A DNA stretch of 64,000 nt from the NCBI RefSeq assembly GCF_900113185.1, contig NZ_FOZD01000001.1, positions 2,480,001 through 2,544,000 of the forward strand, in the 5' to 3' direction. A model generated the notes under the pieces. That model was given only the letters and a program-made list of their open reading frames with translations, was not told the DNA's origin and ran no database searches. Source of the stretch: Agromyces sp. CF514. GTDB lineage: Bacteria > Actinomycetota > Actinomycetes > Actinomycetales > Microbacteriaceae. Of the stretch, positions 19,101 through 26,577 are shown one piece after another; positions within the stretch are counted from its first letter, which is position 1, and each line of letters begins with the position of its first letter. A program made the translations under genes and the position numbers.

Positions 19101-19575
19101 CGAGGCGGTGGTAGCCCTCCTGCTGCCTCGCGAGCACGAGCAGGTGCTCGCCCTCGGGGTCGGCGGCGCCCATCTGCGGCTCGGTGAGGCCGAGCGAGAG
19201 CTCGGCGCCGAACACGGTCTCGAGCTCGGGAAAGCTCTCGGCTGCCTCGGCGAAGCGCACGACGCCGTAGAAGCCGTCGTGATCGGTGACGGCGAGCCCC
19301 GTGAGCCCGAGCCGGTGCGCCTCTTCGACGAGCTGCTCTGGCGCCGAGGCGCCGTCGAGGAAGCTGTACGTCGAGTGCGCGTGCAGCTCGGCGTACGGCA
19401 CGACCGGCCCGGTCGGCGCTTCGAGGTCGGCTGACGGGCGGTACGGATGCCGCTTGCGGCTGAACGCCGGACCGTCGCCGCCGTCGGCGATGAGCGAGGG
19501 CGCCCCCGGCCGCCGTCGGTCGGAGAGCTTGCGTTCGAGCTCCGACCACGGGATGCCCGGATTGTTCCAGCCCAT
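16123..19575 (-). CDS. dnaE2: error-prone DNA polymerase III alpha-like subunit DnaE2
   Basis: A C-family polymerase of about 1150 residues. It begins with MGWNNP and has an N-terminal PHP domain (ELHAHSTYSFLDGAS, near residue 62). GRGSAANSAVC and the catalytic acids PDIDVDFDSDRREE follow near residue 453, and a C-terminal OB domain (ASGITFMNLEDESGTVNVI). DnaE2 performs translesion synthesis in the SOS response together with ImuA' and ImuB. Around 16890-17040 there is an unusual Pro/Ala/Gly-rich insert of roughly 70 residues in the region before VRLGLADVSSIG. The ATG at 19575 is assumed. A GTG three codons upstream has GAAGGG nearby and is possible. It lies 58 nt downstream of imuB. Confidence 0.95.
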   Translation of the reverse strand: MGWNNPGIPWSELERKLSDRRRPGAPSLIADGGDGPAFSRKRHPYRPSADLEAPTGPVVPYAELHAHSTYSFLDGASAPEQLVEEAHRLGLTGLAVTDHDGFYGVVRFAEAAESFPELETVFGAELSLGLTEPQMGAADPEGEHLLVLARQQEGYHRLASAITEGQLAGGEKGRPVYSLEALAEHSGGEWIIPTGCRKGMVRRALASGGTDAAWRELDRLIALFGRDHVVVELFDHGHPLDQRANDQLAALAERARLPLLATNAVHYATPGEHRLASALAAVRARRSLDELDGWLPASDGLHLRSGAEMAERFARYPGAVARSATLAAELGFTLRSARPRLPKQKVPDGHTPMSWLRELTWRGAAELYPGVPEHVRERLARELDVIEQKDFPGYFLIVHDLVHEARRRGILCQGRGSAANSAVCYVLRITAVDSIFYDLPFERFLSALRDEEPDIDVDFDSDRREEIIQYVYEKYGRMNAAQVANVISYRPKAAVRDMAKALGFSTGQQDAWSRQVERWGAVVDSDDHDIPAPVVELASQLLSFPRHLGIHSGGMVLTDRPVGEVCPIEHARKERRTVLQWDKDDCAWMGLVKFDLLGLGMLAALQYTFDLVREHTGETWELATIPKEEAAVYDMLCRADSIGVFQVESRAQMGTLPRLQPRCFYDLVVEIALIRPGPVQGGAVHPYIRRRTGEEAVSYLHPKLEPVLERTLGVPLFQEQLMQMAVAVGNCSAADADLLRRAMGSKRGVEKIDRLRAKLYQGMAENGIEPEVADSIYAKIEAFANFGFAESHALSFGLLVYASSWLKLHHPAAFLAALLRAQPMGFYSPATLTADARRHGVEVRRPDILRSGVHAGLEPLAPAGVHGAPAASGPTSDDGRREPTGMHSCVDAVQPPVEKFVREAPDRSAEHRRDGAFAVRLGLADVSSIGLAVAERIVAEREARGPYRDMADVSRRAALSAEQLEALAAAGAFAGFRLGRRQALWMAGEAAQDREEFLAGSVVVVQPPLLPILSPAEQVVYDLWATGISPDDHPMRHIREGLDARGVLRSDLLRTTENGRRIEIAGVVTHRQRPATASGITFMNLEDESGTVNVIASVGVWQRYRRVAREAPAMIIRGILERSEQGVVNLVADRFERLTVSAPLRSRDFR

Positions 19576-19633
19576 CAGCGGCACCGGCCCTTCGACGGCC
19601 CGTCGATCGACCGGCTGGGGATCCGTCGCACCA

Positions 19634-21244
19634 TCAGTCGTACCTCGCCTCTGCCCACCAGCCGTCGCCGTCGCGCACGAGCAGCCACGCGCAGCCGTCG
19701 TCGTCGACGATCTGGAAGCGGTGCACGCGCTTGGCCGCGCTCGGATCCCACCAGCGCTCGACGACGGGCCACGGACCCGCCCAGGCTCGCACGGGCACGG
19801 CTCCGAAGCCGTCGGTGCGACGGGCGGCGCCCGACCCGCCGTCACCGACCGCGAACCGCTCGGGCACCGCGGAGATCGCTCCGCGGGCGTCGATCGAGAC
19901 CTCGACGCCCCTGGCATCGAGCAGCGCCACCGGGCGGCGTTCGCGGAACACGCTCGCGGGTGCGAGGGCCGGCAGGCTGCCGGGCCACGGGGCGTCGCCC
20001 GACCGCCCGGCCGCGCGCTCGGGCGCCCGGTCGCCCCAGGGTACGAGCACCTGCCGGTCGGCGAGCATGCGACCGCCGCCGACCGAGGCGGTCACGACGG
20101 CGTCGTGACCCAGCATGCTCTGCACGCGTGTGAGGCCGTGGTGCACGCGTTCGTCGGGTCCGCCGCCCCAGAGGCCGTCTTCGTGGTTGCCCGTGGAGTC
20201 GATGCGCTCGGGGATCACGCGGAGCCGCACGATCGGCGACGCGAGCCCCGCGTCGGCCGTGCCCGAGCCCTGCAGCTGCCACCGCACCCGGTCGACCACG
20301 TCGGCGGGGGTGAACCAGCGCGGATGCAGCCAACTGCGGCTCGAGTGCCCCCCGCGTTCGTCGTCGAGCTCGATGCGCAGGCCCGTGCACACGAGACGCA
20401 CGTCGCGCATGCGTTGGATGAACGCCTCTGCGTTCACGCGGAACGCGAACGCGAGCTGGTCGATGCGGTCGAGCGGCGGCTCGAAGTGCTGCTCGACCTC
20501 GAACTCGGGCGGTGGAGTCCGCGCGAGCACGCGTGCCTGCTCACGGCCCGCGGCCCGGTCGTGCGCGAAGGCGCCGGCCGCGCCGAACCTGCGCCGCACG
20601 TCGGCCTCTGGCAGCGCGGCGAACTCGCCGAGCGTGCGCACCCCGAGCCGGTTCAGCAGGATCGTCGTGCGCTGGTCGGTCACGAGCCCCACGGGCAACG
20701 GCGCGATGAAGGCGGCGGATGCCCCGGGGTCGACCACGTGCACGCCGTCGCCGGCCCCGGCATCAGCCCCGGAGACTCCGACACGGGCCGCCTGCTCGGC
20801 CGCGAACGGCCCGTCGGCGATGCCGACGCGCGCGCCGACGAGCCCCAGCTCGTCGAGCGTCGCGAGCAGGGCGGACGCCGCCGCCCGCTCGCTCCCGTAG
20901 TACCGCGCCGGGCCGCGGGCCCGCATGGCGAGCGTGCCGGGCCGGACGACCTGCACGCCGGGCACGGTCTGCTCGACCCGGCGCACGACCGGCTCGAAGA
21001 CGCGCACGTCGAGCTCGGCGTCGTAGTCGAGCACGAGCAGGCCGGGGGAGCGCAGCTGCGCCTCCCTGAGCTTCAGCCCGCGCGCGACGCCGTGCCTGCG
21101 CGCCTCGGCCGAGCATGCGAACACGAGCCCCTGCGCGATGAGCGCGATCGGCATGCCCTCGTCGAGCCCCGCCTCGCGGCGCGCGGCGCGGATCGGCCAG
21201 TCGGGGCACCACAGCACGATCGTGCGGCCGGGTTCGGGGATCAT
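19634..21244 (-). CDS. imuB: ImuB, non-catalytic Y-family polymerase of the mutasome
   Basis: A 536-residue Y-family protein. The N-terminus reads TIVLWCPDWPIRAA, where active DinB-type polymerases carry a DMDAFFA-like metal site, so the catalytic acids are missing as in ImuB. The palm and little-finger parts are recognisable (YDAELDVRVFEPVVRRVEQ, LNRLGVRTLGEFAALP). A long C-terminal region (about residues 340-536) should carry the contacts to the beta clamp, DnaE2 and ImuA'. It acts as a scaffold in damage-induced mutagenesis. The ATG overlaps the imuA' stop region by 4 nt (ATGA), so the genes are translationally coupled. Confidence 0.93.
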   Translation of the reverse strand: MIPEPGRTIVLWCPDWPIRAARREAGLDEGMPIALIAQGLVFACSAEARRHGVARGLKLREAQLRSPGLLVLDYDAELDVRVFEPVVRRVEQTVPGVQVVRPGTLAMRARGPARYYGSERAAASALLATLDELGLVGARVGIADGPFAAEQAARVGVSGADAGAGDGVHVVDPGASAAFIAPLPVGLVTDQRTTILLNRLGVRTLGEFAALPEADVRRRFGAAGAFAHDRAAGREQARVLARTPPPEFEVEQHFEPPLDRIDQLAFAFRVNAEAFIQRMRDVRLVCTGLRIELDDERGGHSSRSWLHPRWFTPADVVDRVRWQLQGSGTADAGLASPIVRLRVIPERIDSTGNHEDGLWGGGPDERVHHGLTRVQSMLGHDAVVTASVGGGRMLADRQVLVPWGDRAPERAAGRSGDAPWPGSLPALAPASVFRERRPVALLDARGVEVSIDARGAISAVPERFAVGDGGSGAARRTDGFGAVPVRAWAGPWPVVERWWDPSAAKRVHRFQIVDDDGCAWLLVRDGDGWWAEARYD

Positions 21245-22080
21245 CCGGCCCTCCGGCGCGCTTCGCCGACGAGGCCGAGCGGCGGGGCGGCCCGACCGGG
21301 ACCCGAGCGGGGGTCGATGGACGTCGGGCTCGCACGCACGGGGACGACCGGCACGACGGGCTCGGGCATCGAGGCGAACTCGAGGTGCCGCCCCGGCAGC
21401 CGAAGACGCGACCCGGCACGGCGCACGAACTCGCCGCGACCCGCGACCCGCACGACGACCTCGCGATCGACGAGGTGGCCGTGCCCGCGTTCGAGCCCGT
21501 GCCACTCGCTCGCCTCGACCCCGAGCCTGGCGTCGCTGCCCGGCCAGGCGCCGGTGACGAGCAGCGTCGTGCCGCGCTGGCGGAGCCTCGCCTGCAGGCG
21601 ACTCGCCTCGGCGGGGGAGACCTGCCCGGTCGGCCGCACGGCCACCACCGGGATGACGTCTGCGAGCGCAGCCGCGACGGCGAGCCACTGGTCGCCCGGA
21701 TCGGGCACGAGCGCGAGCCGCTCGAGCGCGATGCCGAACCTCGCGGCGGCCTCGACGCCGAACTCGGGCATGCCGACGATCGCCGCCCAGCGTCCGTCGG
21801 CGCTGGGACCCGCGAGCAGGGCCATGAGCAGGGTCATCGACCCCTCGACCTGCACGATCGTGCCCTCGCGGAGGGTGCCGCCCGGGAGCACGTCGGCGAA
21901 GACCGGATGCGTCGGCACGGCCTTGGTCTCGAGACGCGTGCTCTGCATGCCCCGGATACGGGCCTGCAGCTCCTCGACGCGCGCCGCACGGGGTGCCTGA
22001 CCACGGGATGCCTGGGCGCGAAGCGCGTCGGCCCGTGGGGCGCCGACGCCTGGCGAGGCATCGTCGAGGGGAGCGGTCAT
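21241..22080 (-). CDS. imuA': ImuA', RecA-like accessory protein of the mutasome
   Basis: A 279-residue protein with a degenerate RecA/SulA-like core: VFADVLPGGTLREGTIVQVEG, a MTLLMALLAGPSADG segment in place of a good Walker A, and LQARLRQRGTTLLVTGAWPGSDA. ImuA' binds ImuB and is needed for DnaE2-dependent mutagenesis. It is first in the operon imuA'-imuB-dnaE2. I chose ATG 22080; a GTG two codons upstream is possible. A perfect LexA palindrome lies 17 nt upstream, so the operon is expected to be induced by DNA damage. Confidence 0.9.
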   Translation of the reverse strand: MTAPLDDASPGVGAPRADALRAQASRGQAPRAARVEELQARIRGMQSTRLETKAVPTHPVFADVLPGGTLREGTIVQVEGSMTLLMALLAGPSADGRWAAIVGMPEFGVEAAARFGIALERLALVPDPGDQWLAVAAALADVIPVVAVRPTGQVSPAEASRLQARLRQRGTTLLVTGAWPGSDARLGVEASEWHGLERGHGHLVDREVVVRVAGRGEFVRRAGSRLRLPGRHLEFASMPEPVVPVVPVRASPTSIDPRSGPGRAAPPLGLVGEARRRAG

Positions 22081-22096
22081 GGTCACCGTTCCAGTT

Positions 22097-22112
22097 TCGA
22101 ACATATGTTCGA
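22097..22112. promoter_or_regulatory. LexA (SOS) box TCGAACATATGTTCGA
   Basis: A perfect 16-bp palindrome of the actinobacterial LexA consensus (TCGAAC-N4-GTTCGA), 17 nt upstream of imuA'. The central TATGTT on the minus strand could itself serve as the -10, so LexA binding would block RNA polymerase. Confidence 0.92.
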
Positions 22113-22193
22113 ACACGGCAAGTCGGATGCGCCGATCGTCCGCAATCGCGTGACCGCCGCGAATGACAACCGAAACGCCCCCGGAAATGCAAG

Positions 22194-22223
22194 AAGGCCC
22201 GGATCGAAACCGATCCGGGCCTT
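22194..22223 (-). terminator. hairpin terminator downstream of tRNA-Leu
   Basis: A 13-bp perfect stem (AAGGCCCGGATCG with its complement) around a 4-nt loop, 14 nt past the tRNA 3' end. It separates tRNA transcription from the SOS promoter. Confidence 0.8.
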
Positions 22224-22236
22224 CCCGACACAAGCG

Positions 22237-22320
22237 TGCGCGAGGGGGGACTTGAACCCCCACGCCCGTTAGGGCACTAGCACCTCAAGCTAGCGCGTCT
22301 GCCATTTCCGCCACCCGCGC
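22237..22320 (-). tRNA. tRNA-Leu, anticodon GAG
   Basis: An 84-nt class II tRNA. The acceptor stem GCGCGGG pairs with CTCGCGC (one G-U), with discriminator A. The D arm has GGCAGACGC, the anticodon arm is CTAGC-TTGAGGT-GCTAG giving anticodon GAG, a long variable arm (TGCCCTAACGGGCG) follows, and the T arm contains GGTTCAAGTCC. It reads CUC/CUU codons. The CCA end is not encoded. Confidence 0.96.
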
Positions 22321-22516
22321 TTGTGTCCGCCTTGCGATTTCTCGCTCGGCAACGAGATGAAACACTATCACGGTTCCGAGCGTGCTTTTGACCACGGGGG
22401 CCGATCGAACGCGGCTCACGGCGACCTCGCGGACCCGAACCGCAGATCAGCGGCATGTTCCGATTTTCGCATGTCGTCGTGTCGCGGCATCCGTCGCCCC
22501 GATCGGACACGGCGGC

Positions 22517-22522
22517 TACGGT
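22517..22522 (+). promoter_or_regulatory. -10 hexamer TACGGT of the M20 peptidase gene
   Basis: TACGGT ends 7 nt before ATG 22530. GAAGGG in the gap could also act as a ribosome site if transcription starts further upstream. Confidence 0.4.
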
Positions 22523-22529
22523 GAAGGGC

Positions 22530-23903
22530 ATGGCCGAGACATCCGCACCGCAGTCCGAGTCCGACCCCGCACGCGACCGCGCCGAGCCCGCACCCGAACG
22601 CGACCTCGAACCCGAGCTCGAGGAGACGGCGCGCATCGCACGCGACCTGATCAGGTTCGACACGTCGAACTACGGCGAGGGCAAGGCGAAGGGCGAGCGC
22701 GAGGCCGCCGAGTACGTCGAGGCGCGCCTGTCGGCGCTCGGCCTCTCGCCGCAGATGTTCGAACCCGAGCCGCGCCGCACGAGCGTCGTGGCCCGGGTTC
22801 CCGGACGCAACCCCGACAAGCCCGCGCTCGTGCTGCACGGGCACCTCGACGTGGTCCCGGCCGACGCCCGCAACTGGAGCGTCGACCCGTTCGCGGGCGA
22901 GATCCGCGACGGCATGCTGTGGGGCCGCGGCGCCGTCGACATGAAGGACATGGACGCCATGATGCTCACGGCGCTCGGCGACATCCTGGGCTCGGGCCGA
23001 CTGCCCGAGCGCGAGATCGTCGTCGCGTACTTCGCCGACGAGGAGGCCGGGGGCGGCGTGGGCGCGAGCCGGCTCGTCGACGACCACCCCGAACTGTTCG
23101 CGGGCGCGACCGAGGCCATCAGCGAGGTCGGCGGCTACTCGATCACGGTCGGCGGCACGCGCGCCTACCTGCTGCAGACTGGCGAGAAGTCGCTGCTCTG
23201 GGTGCGGCTCGTCGCCCGCGGCACGGCCGCGCACGGCTCGCGCCTGATCCGCGACAACGCGATCACGAAGCTCGCGGGCGCGATCGCGCGCATCGGATCG
23301 ACCGAGTGGCCGGTGCGCCTCACCGGCACCACGCGCGAACTGCTCGACCGGGTCGCCGACGTGCTGGGCGTCGACCCGCAGCAGGTCTCGCCCGACGAGC
23401 TCGCCCTCGCGACGGGCTCCGCGTCGGGGTTCATCACGGCGACCCTGCGCACGACCTCGAACCCGACCGGCCTCGAGGCGGGCTACAAGCACAACGTGAT
23501 CCCCGACCGCGCAGAGGCGCTCGTCGACATCCGCACGCTGCCTGGCGAGGAGGACGCGGTGCTCGCCGAGATCGCGCGCATCGCGGGCGACGACATCGAG
23601 ATCCAGATCGTCCATCGCGACGTCGGCCTCGAGTCGCCCACGTCGGGTGCGCTCGTCGACGCGGTGCACGCGGCGATCCACGCCCACGATCCCGGGGCGC
23701 CGGTGTTCCCGTACCTGCTCTCGGGCGGCACCGACAACAAGTCGCTCAGCAGGCTGGGCATCACGGGCTACGGCTTCGCACCGCTGCGCCTGCCTGAAGG
23801 GCTCGACTTCCCTGCGATGTTCCACGGCGTCGACGAGCGGGTGCCGCTGGACGCACTATTCTTCGGAAGACAGGTCCTCCGCGACCTCCTCCTCGACTAC
23901 TGA
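22530..23903 (+). CDS. M20/M25/M40 family metallopeptidase
   Basis: A 457-residue zinc hydrolase. The metal ligands appear as HGHLDVVP, GRGAVDMKDMDA and DEEAGGGVG, with ARGTAAHGSR starting the dimerisation/lid domain and the C-terminal ligand in FPAMFHGVDERVPLD. Members are DapE-like deacylases, dipeptidases or aminoacylases. The C-terminal LSGGTDNKSL form is frequent in actinobacterial peptidases of unknown substrate. The N-terminus is acidic and Pro-rich and probably disordered. It is followed 45 nt later by uppP but has its own start signal. Confidence 0.9.
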   Translation: MAETSAPQSESDPARDRAEPAPERDLEPELEETARIARDLIRFDTSNYGEGKAKGEREAAEYVEARLSALGLSPQMFEPEPRRTSVVARVPGRNPDKPALVLHGHLDVVPADARNWSVDPFAGEIRDGMLWGRGAVDMKDMDAMMLTALGDILGSGRLPEREIVVAYFADEEAGGGVGASRLVDDHPELFAGATEAISEVGGYSITVGGTRAYLLQTGEKSLLWVRLVARGTAAHGSRLIRDNAITKLAGAIARIGSTEWPVRLTGTTRELLDRVADVLGVDPQQVSPDELALATGSASGFITATLRTTSNPTGLEAGYKHNVIPDRAEALVDIRTLPGEEDAVLAEIARIAGDDIEIQIVHRDVGLESPTSGALVDAVHAAIHAHDPGAPVFPYLLSGGTDNKSLSRLGITGYGFAPLRLPEGLDFPAMFHGVDERVPLDALFFGRQVLRDLLLDY

Positions 23904-23948
23904 CGGTCTGAACTCCGGGTAGCCGGAGCGGAAAGGCGGCCCAGCCAC

Positions 23949-24767
23949 GTGATCGAAGCGCTCATCCTCGGTTTCGTCCAAGGACTCACCGAGTTCCTCC
24001 CCATCTCCTCGAGCGCCCACCTGCGCATCCTCGGCGAGTTCCTGCCGGGGGCTCAAGACCCCGGGGCGGCGTTCACCGCGATCACGCAGCTCGGCACCGA
24101 GACCGCGGTCATCGTGTTCTTCTGGCGCGACATCGTGCGCATCGTCTCGCACTGGTTCGGCTCGTTCACGGGCCGAGTGCCCCGCAACGACCCCGACGCC
24201 CGCATGGGCTGGCTCATCATCGTCGGCTCGCTGCCGATCATCGTGCTCGGCCTGGTCTTCCAGGACGCGATCGAGACGACGCTCCGCTCGCTGTGGATCA
24301 CGGCCACGATGCTCGTGGTCTTCGGCCTCATCCTCGGGCTCGCGGACTGGGCCGGCGCCAAGCGGCGCAAGCTCGACGACCTCACGGTCGGGCACGGCAT
24401 CGTCTTCGGCTTCGCGCAGGCGCTCGCGCTCATCCCGGGCGTCTCCCGCTCGGGCGGCACGATCACCGCCGGCCTCTTCCTGGGCTACGAACGCGCCGCC
24501 GCCGCCCGGTACGCGTTCCTGCTCGCGATCCCCGCGGTCTTCGGCAGCGGCCTCTACCAGCTCGCGAAGAGCCTCGGCGAGCCGTCGGTCTACTCCCTCG
24601 TCGAGACGGGGGCCGCGACCGTCGTCGCCTTCCTCGTCGGGCTCGCCGTCATCGCGTTCTTCATGAGCTACATCTCGAAGCGCAGCTTCCTGCCGTTCGT
24701 GATCTACCGGGTGCTGCTCGGCGGAACCCTGTTCGTGCTCCTCGGCATGGGCGTCATCCAGCCCTGA
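23949..24767 (+). CDS. uppP: undecaprenyl-diphosphatase (UppP/BacA)
   Basis: A 272-residue integral membrane protein. The N-terminal signature [20 protein letters not shown] and the second conserved motif [20 protein letters not shown] are both intact, with about eight hydrophobic spans. It dephosphorylates undecaprenyl diphosphate on the outer face of the membrane, recycling the carrier for peptidoglycan and wall glycans, and it gives bacitracin resistance. GTG start, with GGAAAGG upstream. Confidence 0.96.
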   Translation: MIEALILGFVQGLTEFLPISSSAHLRILGEFLPGAQDPGAAFTAITQLGTETAVIVFFWRDIVRIVSHWFGSFTGRVPRNDPDARMGWLIIVGSLPIIVLGLVFQDAIETTLRSLWITATMLVVFGLILGLADWAGAKRRKLDDLTVGHGIVFGFAQALALIPGVSRSGGTITAGLFLGYERAAAARYAFLLAIPAVFGSGLYQLAKSLGEPSVYSLVETGAATVVAFLVGLAVIAFFMSYISKRSFLPFVIYRVLLGGTLFVLLGMGVIQP

Positions 24768-24778
24768 CCCGCCGGCCA

Positions 24779-24822
24779 CGCGGCATCCGCTCGCCTTGAC
24801 GAGCCGGACGACGGATGCCGCG
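24779..24822. terminator. inverted repeat between convergent uppP and the PAC2 gene
   Basis: An 11-bp stem (CGCGGCATCCG with its complement) around a 22-nt loop that can form an inner CTCG/CGAG stem. It lies between convergent genes and has no T-run. The arms contain the GGCATCC/GGATGCC heptamer. Confidence 0.45.
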
Positions 24823-24842
24823 GCCGGGCGGCCGCAGCCCGC

Positions 24843-25826
24843 TCAGGCGTCGCGCGGGCGCCAGGGCTCGTCGCGCGGGCCCTCGCCGCGCGGCGGCTCG
24901 CCCCGGCCGTCGCGACCGTCGGGCCCATCGCCGCGCCGACGCAGGTATCGCTCGAACTCCTGCGCGATCGCCTCGCCGCTCGCCTCGGGTGCGTCGACCG
25001 CATCGCGTGCGCGCTCGAGCTGCTCGATGTAGCCGGCCATGTCCTCGTCTTCGGCCGCGAGCGCGTCGACACCGGACTCCCACGTCTTCGCCTCCTCCTC
25101 GAGCGTGCCGCGCGGGATGCTGAGTCCCGTGAGCTCCTCGAGCTTGCCGAGGAGGGCGAGCACCGCCTTGGGGGAGGGCGCGTTGTGCACGTAGTGCGGC
25201 ACCGACGCCCAGAGCGAGATCGTGGGCATGCCGGCGCGCTCGGCCTGATCGGCGAGCACGCTGAGGATGCCGACGGGCCCCTCGTACGTCGAGCGGTCGA
25301 GGCCGAGGCGGTCGCGCAGCTCGCGGTTCTCGCTCGACGCGAACACCGACAGGGGGCGCGTGTGCGGGGCATCGGCGAGCATCGCGCCGAGCAGGATCAC
25401 GCCCTCGATGTCGGCGGCGAGCGCCTGGTCGACGAGCTCGGCGGCGAAGCTCTTCCAGCTGCGGGCGGGCTCGGCGCCGAGCAGCACGTGCAGCGTGTCG
25501 GCCCCCGGCCCGGTGACGCGTTCGTCGTCGCCGATCTCGACGACGGATGCCGCGGCATCCGCCTCTGACGAGGCCGCTGTCGCCGGCCCGCTCAGCGCGG
25601 CGCCCGGCCACTCGATGCGGCGCGAGCCGTCGTCGCCCTGCACGATGCTGGGCCGAGTGAACTGGTAGTCGAAGTAGAGCTCGGGGTCGACGGCGGCGAT
25701 CTCGACGAGCCCCAGCCGCTCGGAGAGCAGCTTCGCCGCTCCCGTCGCCGCCTCGCCCGCATCGTTCCACCCCTCGAACGCGACGACCAGCAGTCTGCCG
25801 CCCTCGAATCCGGCCGCCTGATTCAC
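24843..25826 (-). CDS. PAC2 (proteasome-assembly-chaperone-like) family protein
   Basis: A protein of about 327 residues. The N-terminal part LLVVAFEGWNDAGEAATGAA and the core VILLGAMLADAPHTRP, SVPHYVHNAPSPKAVLALL match the PAC2 family. In actinobacteria PAC2-like proteins occur near proteasome and trmI genes, and their biochemical role is unresolved. The last 80 residues are charged with an Arg/Gly/Pro-rich tail. The GTG at 25826 is my choice because it is the last start before the conserved region. It is divergent from the HAD gene with a spacer of 76 nt. Confidence 0.85.
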   Translation of the reverse strand: MNQAAGFEGGRLLVVAFEGWNDAGEAATGAAKLLSERLGLVEIAAVDPELYFDYQFTRPSIVQGDDGSRRIEWPGAALSGPATAASSEADAAASVVEIGDDERVTGPGADTLHVLLGAEPARSWKSFAAELVDQALAADIEGVILLGAMLADAPHTRPLSVFASSENRELRDRLGLDRSTYEGPVGILSVLADQAERAGMPTISLWASVPHYVHNAPSPKAVLALLGKLEELTGLSIPRGTLEEEAKTWESGVDALAAEDEDMAGYIEQLERARDAVDAPEASGEAIAQEFERYLRRRGDGPDGRDGRGEPPRGEGPRDEPWRPRDA

Positions 25827-25888
25827 GCTCGGTGCCCCGCTCTCCGCCGGGGAAAGCGCCCGGACATCTCCACAATAGGCCGTGCCCG

Positions 25889-25894
25889 TAGACT
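25889..25894 (+). promoter_or_regulatory. -10 hexamer TAGACT, leaderless promoter of the HAD gene
   Basis: TAGACT ends 8 nt before GTG 25903, with no ribosome site. It probably drives HAD-trmI. Confidence 0.5.
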
Positions 25895-25902
25895 TGACGG
25901 TT

Positions 25903-26577
25903 GTGACCACTCGCCTTCCCGCCGCAGTCCTCTGGGACATGGACGGCACGATCGTCGACACCGAGCCCTACTGGATGGCAGCCGAAGAGGAGCTCGTCGG
26001 ATCCTTCGGCGGCACCTGGACCCACGACGACGCCGTCCAGCTGGTCGGCAGCGGGCTCTGGGAGTCGGCGCGCATCTTCCAGGAGCACGGCGTCGACCTC
26101 GACGCCGACGCGATCGTCGCGTGGCTCACCGAGCGCGTACGCGAGCAGCTGAACGAGTTCGGGCTGCCGTGGCGGCCCGGTGCCCGCGAACTGCTCGAGG
26201 CGCTGCGCGACGCGTCGGTTCCCACGGCGCTGGTGACCATGTCGGTGCGTTCCATGGCCGACGACGTCATCAGGGCGATCCCGTTCCACGCGTTCGATGC
26301 GATCGTGACGGGCGACTCGGTGACCAACGCGAAGCCCCATCCCGAGCCGTACCTCGCCGCAGCGGCGGAGCTCGGCGTCGACATCGCCGAGTGCGTCGCG
26401 TTCGAGGACTCGCCCACCGGCGTCGCCTCGGCGGCGGCCGCCGGCGCGATCACGGTGGGCGTGCCCAACATCCTCTCGCTCGACGAGACGCCGGCGACGG
26501 TGCTCTGGCCGAGCCTCCACGGGCGAACGGTGGCCGACGTCGCCGCGCTCGCCCACTCACGAAAGGCGAGCGCATGA
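25903..26577 (+). CDS. HAD-superfamily hydrolase (beta-phosphoglucomutase-like)
   Basis: A 224-residue HAD protein: motif I WDMDGTIVDTE (nucleophile Asp12, Asp14), motif II Thr/Ser in VTMSV, motif III Lys in NAKPHPEPY and motif IV FEDSPTGV. An alpha-helical cap lies between motifs I and II, as in subfamily I sugar phosphatases or mutases. The substrate is unknown. The start is GTG at 25903, directly after the -10. Its stop overlaps the trmI start (ATGA), and this HAD-trmI pairing is common in actinobacteria. Confidence 0.9.
   Translation: MTTRLPAAVLWDMDGTIVDTEPYWMAAEEELVGSFGGTWTHDDAVQLVGSGLWESARIFQEHGVDLDADAIVAWLTERVREQLNEFGLPWRPGARELLEALRDASVPTALVTMSVRSMADDVIRAIPFHAFDAIVTGDSVTNAKPHPEPYLAAAAELGVDIAECVAFEDSPTGVASAAAAGAITVGVPNILSLDETPATVLWPSLHGRTVADVAALAHSRKASA

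Noticed and set aside
14845..19434. Very long plus-strand open frame opposite DUF3097 and dnaE2
   Set aside because: It is antisense to well-recognised genes and reads as biased Arg/Ala/Glu/His text. It is an artefact of high third-position GC.
22237..22320. tRNA-Leu as an integration site of a genomic island
   Set aside because: No integrase, no repeated tRNA 3' end and no foreign gene block lie next to it.
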